Source: UBA6168 sp041741095
GTDB lineage: Bacteria > Bacteroidota > Bacteroidia > Chitinophagales > Saprospiraceae
Direction: 5' to 3'
Assembly (NCBI GenBank): GCA_041741095.1
Contig: JBGSKQ010000117.1
Span: forward strand, 1 to 64,000
DNA: 64,000 bases
The position numbers and the translations under genes were made by a program. Of this stretch, positions 1 to 6,916 are shown piece after piece (the stretch's first letter is position 1; each line of letters begins with the position of its first letter). Under the pieces are notes generated by a model. It was not told where the DNA came from, searched no databases, and saw nothing but the letters and a program-made list of their open reading frames with translations.

Positions 1-170
1 CAAAAGGATGATTGGAATAATATACAGGTTTAAAGAGCCTGTCAGGCCGGACAGGTCGCTGCCGAGAAAGGCTAAGCACTGGATAAAGTATAATATGAAC
101 CAACGACCTGTTTTATGAAAACCTTAAGTTGACGACATTAAAGCTGTGCTTGCATACGGGCTATGGTTGC

Positions 171-188
171 TTCCGATAGCTATCGGAA
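171..188. repeat. 18-bp palindrome TTCCGATAGCTATCGGAA
   Basis: Perfect palindrome. The same core (CGATAGCTATCG, or a variant with one or two changes) is seen at 546-563, 1927-1944, 5670-5687, 5713-5730, 13931-13948, 56458-56475 and 63434-63445. Its recurrence in unrelated contexts makes it a dispersed palindromic unit rather than a local operator. Confidence 0.75.
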
Positions 189-333
189 CTGGCCGCTGTA
201 ATCTGCAATGCGTGGCCCCAGTTGTTACAAGTGTCTGGCCGTTCCCTTCAAGCATTGCCTCAGTATCTTAAAATCACCGTACAGTTCGAGTAAGTGTCGA
301 GCGAAGCGGCACTTGCGGCGAGTGTAGCAGTCC

Positions 334-373
334 CATCGCAAGTGCCACCCGGAGCGGTTTCGGGACTGAAGGC
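334..373 (-). repeat. 40-bp dispersed repeat, copy 1
   Basis: The reverse complement of this segment matches 6834-6873 at almost every position (about 38 of 40). It contains a hairpin of the type CCCGAANCCGCTTCGGG. Shorter related segments (CCCGAACTTGCTTCGGGG context) lie near 23870 and 36705. Confidence 0.7.
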
Positions 374-742
374 ATCGGTCTACACTGGCTCAAACCCGAG
401 CCTACCAACACCCCCCGCTGGCGCACCACCTGTCTTGTCAAATGAAATATGGCACTGCTCGTTGCAAGCTTCGTTGGCAAAGAAGTAATTAATCCCGCTG
501 GCCCACACCTTTACCTTCCAATTGAAAAGCGGCACTGCTCGTTGATTCCGATAGCTGTCGGAAGTGCTTGCACATAGGCTAATTTAGCGGCCTCTGGCCG
601 CCCTATGTCATAGGCCTGGCGGCCACAGGGTGCCGCAACCTTGGCCCGCCAACGGTGATAGCTGAAGCCGAGCAGCGCCGTTCATGATAGAAAGTCGAGC
701 AGTGACAGGAACAAATATTATACTTGCCCCGTAACCCTTACC

Positions 743-1465
743 ATGTTTATCCCCTCGACCAGCATAAATATTACGTACATGCAATTTGTATTGACCTTGG
801 GAAAAAACTCCCTCATCGTGCCGGCCCTTATCTTGCCTTCCGCCATCATGACCGCTGTCTTGGTATTGCTGTTGGAGTTTGTGGTCCCACTGGCGCAGGT
901 AGCTGATTGGGCCGTTTTGGCGATATCGCTCGCTTATTTTGCAGTGGTTATATTCCTGACGCTACAAGTGGTAGGTTCGACTTCCTGCCGGGTGGAAATT
1001 GCTGAGGTGGAAAATGGCATGTCCTTCCATTTTCTGGATGAGAATATTTTTCACCGAAAAGACTTCACCTTGTCATATTCCGACATTTACAACATCGGGG
1101 AGGACAATGACAAGGGCTACGATTTTCTGTATTTCACGACTGCCAAGCAGGGCTATAAGAAATTCCACTTGACGGCTAAGGAGAACGACCAAGGTTTCGG
1201 GGCGTTCAGGGCTATTGTGCTGGGCAAGGTGGAAAGCTACAATTCGAGCGTGTCGGTTCAGCATAGGATTGCCAGCAAAACCATTTACCAGAAATGGCCT
1301 ATGATAACGCTTGCCGTGCTGATGGTCGTTTTTTTGGTTGCTTACCCCTTGGCTGCTGCTTTTTTAGGTTCCAGTTGGCTGGACGATTTGAAATATTGGG
1401 TGATGGTGGTGGTGAGTGTGCCCATCGTCGGGAAGGTGTATTATCAAAATTTTAGGCAGCAGTAA
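743..1465 (+). CDS. Hypothetical four-helix membrane protein
   Basis: A 240-residue protein I cannot assign to a named family. Two hydrophobic segments near residues 22-46 and 55-75 are followed by a soluble central part of about 100 residues rich in beta-type sequence (CRVEIAEVENGMSFHFLDEN region). Two more hydrophobic segments lie near 185-207 and 215-230. The layout resembles small inner-membrane proteins with a PH-like (YcxB-type) cytoplasmic domain, but that is only a topology resemblance. An alternative start at 779 would remove 12 residues. It stands alone, between the repeat-rich left end and a DUF262 relic that begins 7 bases after its stop. Residue composition supports a real gene. 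Confidence 0.7.
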   Translation: MFIPSTSINITYMQFVLTLGKNSLIVPALILPSAIMTAVLVLLLEFVVPLAQVADWAVLAISLAYFAVVIFLTLQVVGSTSCRVEIAEVENGMSFHFLDENIFHRKDFTLSYSDIYNIGEDNDKGYDFLYFTTAKQGYKKFHLTAKENDQGFGAFRAIVLGKVESYNSSVSVQHRIASKTIYQKWPMITLAVLMVVFLVAYPLAAAFLGSSWLDDLKYWVMVVVSVPIVGKVYYQNFRQQ

Positions 1466-1472
1466 AACACTT

Positions 1473-1550
1473 ATGAAAACCCAAAAATACGCCGCCAACC
1501 AGCACCTCATCCAAACCTTGCTATTGTGGGTGCACAGCGAATTCCGCCTC
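1473..1550 (+). pseudogene. DUF262 gene-start relic, copy 1
   Basis: The frame starting at the ATG at 1473 reads MKTQKYAANQHLIQTLLLWV and then HSEFRLP. This matches the N-terminus of DUF262-family proteins (GmrS-like, ParB superfamily), where the next part normally reads GEIAIPEIQRPFVW. The reading is lost within about 25 codons, and the convergent gene ending at 1553 takes over. Related relics lie at 4231, 5769 and 6542. Confidence 0.6.
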
Positions 1551-1552
1551 CC

Positions 1553-4018
1553 TCACTCGACCATCACTTTTTCGACAAAACGGGTGGTTCCTTTTATGAT
1601 TTCCAGCAGGTAAGTCCCAGCGGGCAAGCTGCTGACATCCAACAAGTTGATGCCCTTGGCAATGGGGGCGGTCATTACCAAACGGCCAGTAATATCGAAC
1701 AGTCGGGCCATTTCGCCGTCCTCCATGTTTGTTGGCAAATCAAGGTTCAGGTGGTGGCTGACAGGGTTTGGGAACACCTTTAATTCGAACCGCCAGTCCG
1801 TGCCGACGCTCACGCTCACCACCTTCGAGTATTCCTCCTTCCCATCAACATCCATTTGCCGGAGGCGGTAATAGTTCATGCCTGCCGACGGGTTTTCATG
1901 CAAAAAAACGTAGCGTTGCTCCACTGTCCCGATAGCTATCGGGATGCCAGCCGCTGGCCGCTCACCGATTTTTTCAAATGAAAAACCGTCCGTGCTGCGC
2001 TCCACCTCGAAGCGATCGGCATTGAGTTCGCTGGCGGTTGTCCATTCCAATTGCACGCCTGTGTCCACTTTTTTTGCTTTAAAATCAACCAATTCCACCG
2101 GTAAGACGGCGGCTGCATTGAGCGTTATTTTCGTGCTGGTATAGCTCACCGTGAAATTCAAGCCGCTCACGGATGGGATGGTCACATTGGCGAAAGTACC
2201 CGTGCGGCTGGCGAAGGTCATCACGTCGAAAGTCTGCCCAGCGGTAGGCGTGTAGCTGCCCCAGTCCACGACAAGGCTGGCGTTGGAGAGGGTTGCATTC
2301 CCGCCGATGGCGAGTACGTCGTGTCCAGTCCCAGGTGTCGTGCCATTGATGTCACAATAGTAAGTCCCTGTGCCCATGTTCAAAGCACCTGAGATGGTAA
2401 GCGTGCCAGGGCTGCTCCCCGGCGAAAAACTGGCGCTGGTACTGGTCAGGCTGGACGTGGTAATGGAAGCACCTCCCAAGAAATTGCCGCTTACCAGGTT
2501 GATGGCACCCGTGCCCGCCGTCATGCTGGTGATGGTGACGTTGTTGGTTTCGCTTAAAAACTGGGCTGAATTGCCGCTGGACGAATTGGTGGAAATATTG
2601 GCGGCGTTGAAAACCAATGGGTTCCCACTTGCGCCGATTGTGCCGTTGGTGGTCGTTATGGACAATGTGTTGGCGACTACATCGGTCGTTGCTGTGCCTG
2701 AGGTAATATTGCCAGCATTGGATGTCAGTGTGACCGTGCTGCTGCCAGCGTCTATGACGCCAGTCGTTGAAAACTGGATGCCGTCGGCACTTGCGATGCC
2801 CCTTGTTCCGGTAAGGGATATAGCGCCACCGCCCGTGCTGGCGATGGTTCCGGCGAAAGAAATGCCGACATGCCCTGTGCCCGTACCGCCGCCGCCCGTG
2901 CCCGTGATGGTGATGCTCCCATTTTCGGAAGAAATGGAAGTGGAACCAGTAATTGCCACGCCAATCCTGTTGTTCCCAGAGGTGCTGCCCCCTGTGCCGC
3001 CGATAGTGATATTTGCGTTGTTGGTGGCAGTGATTTGGGAACCCGTTTCAAGGAAAAAGCCCCGCATGCCGTTGGCCGCATTGCCACCAGTTCCCGTAAG
3101 GCTTATGTCCCCGCCCGATGAGATGATGGCTGAATTGGAGCCAAGCAAGTGTATTCCAACCCCTAATTGTGCGGAGCCACCTGTGCCCGTCACCGTAATA
3201 GCTGCGCTACCGTCCGACTTGATTTGGCCGCCGCTCTCCAACATCACACCCTGGTTGTTGCCGGTCGCTGTGCCCAGCGAGACGCCTGTTGCCTGGATAT
3301 TGCCCGAAGAGGACTGCACCAAGCTGTTTGCCCCATTTACATAGACACCATAACAAATGCCGCCATTGCTCGCACCGCTCGTGCCGTTCAGCGTGATGGT
3401 GCCTGTGCCGCTGGTTGATTCGACCACGCCCGCAGCTTGTACCGCTATGCCATGTTGATTATTGCCTGTGTTGCCACCCTTGCCCGTTAGGCTGATGTTC
3501 CCGTTGCCCGATGTGGTCAATTTTGCCGCATTGACATGGATGCCAATAAAATTGCCGGCAGAACTACCGCTGTTGGCCGAAAAGGTCATGTTGCCATTCT
3601 CAACGCTCACATTGGTGGTCGCAAGGCTGACGGAAATATTGACCGTGGAAGTAAGGCTAAGGCTTCCCTCCCCAGTCATCGAGATATTGGCGGTTATGTT
3701 GATGATGCTCCCCGAAACGCTCACGATGCCAGTGCCTGAAATCGGCTGGTTGAGCGCAATGGACGCACCCGCTGTACTCCAGTTCAAGGCACCGTTTATG
3801 GTCAAACTGCCTGTCAACGTCAGGTTATGGCCCACATTGATGGCGTCACCGAAGGGAAGTGGGTTGGGCGGTACGCCATTGCCATCCCACGAACCTGCAT
3901 CGCTCCAGTTGCCGACTGCGTTGGAGGTATAAGTAGTAGCTGACAGCGGTCCGGTAAACAACAGGAGCAGACAGGCAAGCAAAGTGTTTTCCTTGATGAA
4001 GTGTATCATTTTTCTCAT
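1553..4018 (-). CDS. T9SS type A sorted beta-strand-repeat surface protein
   Basis: An 821-residue exported protein. It has an N-terminal signal peptide (hydrophobic core around residues 12-25, after MRKMIHFIKEN) and about 550 residues of low-complexity Gly/Ser/Thr/Asn-rich beta-strand repeats. The recurring phrase type is SGTGTITLNGT / ITVTGTGGSA, as in filamentous or autotransporter-like beta-helices. A linker follows, and from about residue 645 a region VELVDFKAKKVDTGVQLEW starts the usual pre-CTD Ig-like domain. The last 75 residues are a T9SS type A sorting domain (VFPNPVSHHLNLDL, GTYLLEIIKG, final VEKVMVE). It is expected to be secreted and anchored at the surface. A dispersed 18-bp palindrome sits in frame at 1927-1944 and adds the residues IPIAIG. 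The low-complexity codons create long spurious frames on the other strand. Confidence 0.88.
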   Translation of the reverse strand: MRKMIHFIKENTLLACLLLLFTGPLSATTYTSNAVGNWSDAGSWDGNGVPPNPLPFGDAINVGHNLTLTGSLTINGALNWSTAGASIALNQPISGTGIVSVSGSIINITANISMTGEGSLSLTSTVNISVSLATTNVSVENGNMTFSANSGSSAGNFIGIHVNAAKLTTSGNGNISLTGKGGNTGNNQHGIAVQAAGVVESTSGTGTITLNGTSGASNGGICYGVYVNGANSLVQSSSGNIQATGVSLGTATGNNQGVMLESGGQIKSDGSAAITVTGTGGSAQLGVGIHLLGSNSAIISSGGDISLTGTGGNAANGMRGFFLETGSQITATNNANITIGGTGGSTSGNNRIGVAITGSTSISSENGSITITGTGGGGTGTGHVGISFAGTIASTGGGAISLTGTRGIASADGIQFSTTGVIDAGSSTVTLTSNAGNITSGTATTDVVANTLSITTTNGTIGASGNPLVFNAANISTNSSSGNSAQFLSETNNVTITSMTAGTGAINLVSGNFLGGASITTSSLTSTSASFSPGSSPGTLTISGALNMGTGTYYCDINGTTPGTGHDVLAIGGNATLSNASLVVDWGSYTPTAGQTFDVMTFASRTGTFANVTIPSVSGLNFTVSYTSTKITLNAAAVLPVELVDFKAKKVDTGVQLEWTTASELNADRFEVERSTDGFSFEKIGERPAAGIPIAIGTVEQRYVFLHENPSAGMNYYRLRQMDVDGKEEYSKVVSVSVGTDWRFELKVFPNPVSHHLNLDLPTNMEDGEMARLFDITGRLVMTAPIAKGINLLDVSSLPAGTYLLEIIKGTTRFVEKVMVE
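1927..1944. repeat. Palindrome inside the T9SS gene
   Basis: TCCCGATAGCTATCGGGA, a member of the dispersed palindrome family, lies within the coding sequence of the 1553-4018 gene and is read in frame as IPIAIG. It lies just before the T9SS sorting domain, in a loop of the pre-CTD domain, so the protein probably tolerates it. Confidence 0.7.
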
Positions 4019-4230
4019 TCTATTTCTTTTCTATCATGCGCAACAAAGAAAGTGGCGCAAATGGATGGCGAACTTATAATAAAGAAAATGAGGAAGGCGA
4101 TACATGGGCGTTACAAAAGCGTTACAAGTTGTAATGGATTGAAAATAAACAACTTGGAAAGCAGGCTCATTGGTTGTCGCAAGGACTTCCTTTTGCAGCC
4201 GCTGATTAAAATTAACAGCACCGTTCAGGT

Positions 4231-4323
4231 ATGGAAACTACAAGATACGCCGTCAACCAGCATCTCATCCAAACCCTGCTCTCGTGGGTGCAAGCCCTCC
4301 ACAATCTCCATAAATACCCCTAA
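4231..4323 (+). pseudogene. DUF262 gene-start relic, copy 2
   Basis: The frame METTRYAVNQHLIQTLLSWV runs from an ATG at 4231, then diverges and stops at 4321-4323 after 30 codons. It is the same gene start as copies at 1473 and 6542. The open frame 4371-4494 that follows (GFDYDEFLHTNERVRLWM) could be the C-terminal piece of another lost gene, which I cannot identify. Confidence 0.6.
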
Positions 4324-4494
4324 TTTTGCCAAAATTTGAGCATTAACATCCAAATACCGCCAAGCAGATTCCAATGGGCTATTGCCCGGGCGGGCTTTGA
4401 TTATGACGAGTTCCTGCACACAAATGAGCGGGTCAGGCTTTGGATGAACAATCAGGCGCTTTCCAGAGACTCCAAAAGAGCAAATGTCCATCCC

Positions 4495-5060
4495 TGATCA
4501 TAGGGCTTCACCCTATGCAAATGTATTCCTGAGCATAGGGCTATACCCTATGCTAATGTTTTCCGGATCATAGGGTTACACCCTATGCAAATGTATTTCG
4601 CCCCGTTGGGGCTATGATATTGGAGGTGGGGCCTTTGCCTTGGAGCATAAGGCTACACCCTATGCAAATGTATTTCGCCCCGTTGGGGCTATGCTGTTGG
4701 AGGTGCGGCCTTTGCCTTGGAGCATAGGGCTACACCCAATGCAAATGTATTGCGCCCCGTTGGGGCTATGATGTTGGAGGTGGGTACCGGCTCATAGCCC
4801 CAACGGGGCGAAATACGATAGCGATGGGTGCATCCCATCGAATGGGGTGCAACCCGTCGAATGGGGTGCAACCCGTCGAATGGGTGCAAACCCGTCGAAT
4901 GGGGGGAAACCCGTCGAATGGGGGGAAACTCGTCGAATGGGTGCAAACCCGTCGAATGGGGGGAAACGGGGCGAACCACGTCGAAATATCGTGCAACCAA
5001 TCGAAACATGATACGAAATTCATAATAGCCCCGAAGGGGTAACATACATTCACGCAGGGT
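4495..5060. repeat. REP-like palindromes and tandem arrays upstream of the transposase
   Basis: The left part holds about five copies of a unit containing CATAGGGCTACACCCTATG. Three of these copies are joined to a second unit containing CGCCCCGTTGGGGCTATG. An inverted copy, ATAGCCCCAACGGGGCGAAATAC, begins at 4796, and ATAGCCCCGAAGGGGTAACATA lies at 5022-5044. Between them is a 19-bp tandem array. Such palindromes next to a single-domain Y1 transposase are typical of REP/RAYT systems. Confidence 0.75.
4832..4975. repeat. 19-bp tandem repeat, about seven copies
   Basis: The unit is close to CGTCGAATGGGGTGCAACC, repeated head to tail with G/T and C/A variation (GGGGTGCAACC, GGGGGGAAACC, GGGTGCAAACC). 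There is no spacer between units, so it is not a CRISPR array. It decays towards 5010 into GTCGAAATATCGTGCAACC-like copies. Confidence 0.8.
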
Positions 5061-5085
5061 GCTGCCCTGCATCATCACTGAGAAA

Positions 5086-5538
5086 ATGGGACAATCACTC
5101 GTAAAAAACTACGTACACCTCGTGTTCAGCACGAAACACCGACAGCCGTTCATCCTTCCGGCCATCGAAGAAGAACTGTACGCCTATATGGGCGGCATCT
5201 GCAAGGCGCTGGAATGTCCGCCCATCAAAATCGGTGGCTACACTGACCATATACACATCCTGTGTATGTTGTCGAAGAAACTACCGTTGATGAAGTTGCT
5301 GGAGGAGGTGAAATCACATTCATCGGGTTGGATAAAGACCAAAGGGGAGGAATACCTGGGATTCTACTGGCAGGATGGCTATGGGGCATTTTCCGTGAAC
5401 CCGTCTGAGGTGGAAGTGGTCATCCAGTACATCGCCAACCAGAAGGAGCATCACAGCAAGAAAACTTTTCAGGATGAGTACCGGGCATTTTTGAAAAAAT
5501 ACGAGGTGGAGTATGATGAGCGGTATGTTTGGGAATGA
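5086..5538 (+). CDS. REP-associated tyrosine transposase (RAYT, IS200-like)
   Basis: A 150-residue single-strand transposase of the Y1/HUH fold. The start MGQSLVKNYVHLVFSTKHR is the family's standard N-terminus. The HUH motif reads DHIHIL (about residues 65-70), and the catalytic tyrosine is expected in VIQYIANQKEHH. The C-terminus FLKKYEVEYDERYVWE is also typical of the Bacteroidota branch, so the protein is full length. I chose the ATG at 5086 rather than 5059 because family homology begins there. The arrays of GC-rich palindromes immediately upstream are likely its substrates. RAYTs nick and rejoin single-stranded DNA at such REP hairpins. It has no partner tnpB gene. Confidence 0.88.
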   Translation: MGQSLVKNYVHLVFSTKHRQPFILPAIEEELYAYMGGICKALECPPIKIGGYTDHIHILCMLSKKLPLMKLLEEVKSHSSGWIKTKGEEYLGFYWQDGYGAFSVNPSEVEVVIQYIANQKEHHSKKTFQDEYRAFLKKYEVEYDERYVWE

Positions 5539-5768
5539 TGGGGGACGGACTGAAATATTGATGATGTATATCGCCCTTTCAAGGCTTGGTGGTGGCGGTG
5601 AGATCCACACTGCTGTTCCCGCTGGCGCACTACCTGCCGTGTCAATTAAAAAACGGCACTGCTCGTTGATTCCGATGGCTTTCGGAAGTGCTCGCATACG
5701 GGATAAGGTTGCTTCCAATAGCTATCGGGGCAAGTCGAGCAATGTCGATCTTTGCTGAAAATGCAGTA
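5539..5768. repeat. Dispersed repeats after the transposase
   Basis: No gene seen. The segment 5625-5730 repeats elements of the left end: CGGCACTGCTCGTTGATTCCGAT with its palindrome (5670-5687, as at 546-563). The segment GCATACGGG...GGTTGCTTCC with a palindrome (5713-5730) repeats the one at about 150-188. Confidence 0.6.
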
Positions 5769-5846
5769 GGTTCAGGTGAAATCGCCATCCCATAAATCCA
5801 ATGGCCTTTCGTTTGGTGCAGAAACAAGGTGCGTGACGGGATGGAC
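5769..5846 (+). pseudogene. DUF262 internal relic, copy 3
   Basis: In one frame this reads GSGEIAIP, a stop codon, then IQWPFVWCRNKVRDGMD. It matches the segment SGEIAIPEIQRPFVWDxxKVRDLMDSLY near the N-terminus of DUF262 proteins, with E changed to a stop codon. It begins and ends without the rest of a gene and lies just beyond the 3' end of vapC. Confidence 0.65.
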
Positions 5847-5848
5847 TT

Positions 5849-6265
5849 TTATTTCAACCGCACAATCCAGTTTTCCACTTGGTTATTTTCAATTCGGGAA
5901 AGTTCAGAGACGTTGTCGGTGACGATGGTGAGGTTGTGGGCTACTGCCGTGGAACCGATGAGAAGGTCGAAATCAGAGATGGACGTTCCCAATTTACGGA
6001 GGCGTACCCTATTTTGGGCGTAAGGCTTAAAAGCGGGACGGATAGGCAGGATTCTTTGTTCAAAGATGCTGATGAAATTGTCGAGGGCAATACGCTGGCG
6101 TTCTTGCCATTCGGGAGCGCTGTTTTCCACGCCATATTCCAGTTCAAGGATGGTTATTTCAGAGACGAAGCAGTTTTCGATACCGACTGAGCGCATTTTC
6201 TCGTCTAAGTGGTAGGCACCTCGCAGGAAATGCACAACGATATTGGTATCAAGGAGGTATTTCAT
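5849..6265 (-). CDS. vapC: VapC-family PIN-domain toxin
   Basis: A 138-residue PIN-domain ribonuclease. The start MKYLLDTNIVVHFLRG contains the first acidic residue of the catalytic set (D6). EITILELEYGV gives the conserved Glu. The C-terminal part SISDFDLLIGSTAVAHNLTIVTDN carries the two further aspartates. VapC proteins cleave specific RNAs, usually initiator tRNA or rRNA, and are neutralised by the cognate antitoxin. The upstream gene overlaps its start by 4 bases (ATGA), as expected for a coupled toxin-antitoxin operon. Length and all acidic positions are normal, so it is likely functional. Relics of DUF262 genes flank the pair on both sides. Confidence 0.88.
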   Translation of the reverse strand: MKYLLDTNIVVHFLRGAYHLDEKMRSVGIENCFVSEITILELEYGVENSAPEWQERQRIALDNFISIFEQRILPIRPAFKPYAQNRVRLRKLGTSISDFDLLIGSTAVAHNLTIVTDNVSELSRIENNQVENWIVRLK

Positions 6266-6504
6266 TGGTTGATTTCCCGTGTATGGTTGACCCTAGCGGC
6301 GTAAATGGATTGAACGAGTTCATCGCTTGTTTTGTCAGAAGGGAAGCTGCCGAAAAGCAAGGAAACAGGATCAGTTGGCGGCAGTGGCGCATTTTTTACT
6401 GCCACATCTTCCTTCCAATCAAATTGGAGGTTAAGCCGTTTTAATAGCTGCAGCAAGAAACTCCATTCCTTGGTATCTTCAAACTTGATGATGATGGTTT
6501 TCAT
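6262..6504 (-). CDS. Antitoxin partner of the VapC toxin
   Basis: An 80-residue small acidic protein (MKTIIIKFEDTKEWSFLLQL start, then a Pro-rich middle and a helical C-terminus TSDELVQSIYAARVNHTREI). It lies immediately upstream of the PIN-domain toxin, and its stop overlaps the toxin start by 4 bases. The N-terminal beta-strand followed by helices resembles Bacteroidota antitoxins found next to VapC genes. I cannot name its DNA-binding class. By analogy it would bind the toxin through the C-terminal helix and repress its own promoter, which should lie just upstream of 6504. Confidence 0.75.
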   Translation of the reverse strand: MKTIIIKFEDTKEWSFLLQLLKRLNLQFDWKEDVAVKNAPLPPTDPVSLLFGSFPSDKTSDELVQSIYAARVNHTREINQ

Positions 6505-6541
6505 CTATCTTATTTTTTTACAAAAATACAAATCTTCACAG

Positions 6542-6739
6542 AGGAAAACCCAAAAATACGCCGTCAACCAGCACCTCATCCAAATCCTGCTGTCGTGGGT
6601 GTCCCGACCTGTGGTCGGGATGAAATCGCTATCCCGGAGATACAGCGGCCTTTTGTCCGGGACAGCAGCAAGGTGGGTGATCCTCATGGACTCGTTGTAC
6701 AAGGGCATCCCGGTCGGTTACCAGTTGTTGGAAGTATGA
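6542..6739 (+). pseudogene. DUF262 N-terminal relic, copy 4, with palindrome insertion
   Basis: KTQKYAVNQHLIQILLSWV is followed by the palindrome TCCCGACCTGTGGTCGGGA. In a shifted frame EIAIPEIQRPFVRDSSKV follows, and after another shift MDSLYKGIPVGYQLLEV and a stop. Together these give the first 65 or so residues of a DUF262 (GmrS-type) protein, with two frameshifts and loss of everything downstream. The palindrome sits exactly where the first frameshift occurs. Confidence 0.75.
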
Positions 6740-6916
6740 TTCAAGCAAAATTTAAGTCACTTATTCCCCATTTGTGCCAAGTCTCCTTCCCACCTGTTGA
6801 TTTTACCTTTAGTTTAAGCAATTGTTGAGCGCAGCCTTCAGTCCCGAACCCGCTTCGGGTGGCACTTGCGATGTGTTTTGTCGCCCTACAATCATGGCTC
6901 GACCTCAAGATCGCCC
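6740..6916. repeat. Dispersed 40-bp repeat, copy 2, and surrounding spacer
   Basis: The segment 6834-6873 (GCCTTCAGTCCCGAACCCGC then TTCGGGTGGCACTTGCGATG) is the inverted counterpart of 334-373. It lies just beyond the 3' end of the gene ending at 6917. Confidence 0.7.

Larger units (their letters stand above)
1..742. repeat. Repeat-rich non-coding left end
   Basis: I see no gene in this stretch. It is a mosaic of dispersed repeats: an 18-bp perfect palindrome at 171-188, a close variant at 546-563, and a 40-bp segment at 334-373 that recurs inverted at 6834-6873. The segments around 146-190 and 415-570 recur at about 5625-5730. The short open frames here have no protein-like character. Confidence 0.6.

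Noticed and set aside
2370..3344. Long plus-strand frame (324 codons) opposite the T9SS repeat protein
   Set aside because: It is the antisense of low-complexity Gly/Thr/Ser repeats, giving Pro/Val-rich nonsense. The minus-strand gene has a signal peptide, repeats and T9SS tail.
4225..4491. Minus-strand frame of 88 codons
   Set aside because: It includes the antisense of the DUF262 relic and has no recognisable features. The plus-strand reading is better explained.
4824..5078. Possible CRISPR array
   Set aside because: The 19-bp units abut with no spacers, so it is a tandem repeat. No cas genes are near.
4689..5078. Repeated-peptide minus-strand frames (HSTGLHPFDG-like)
   Set aside because: They are translations of the tandem DNA repeat in three frames, not a protein.
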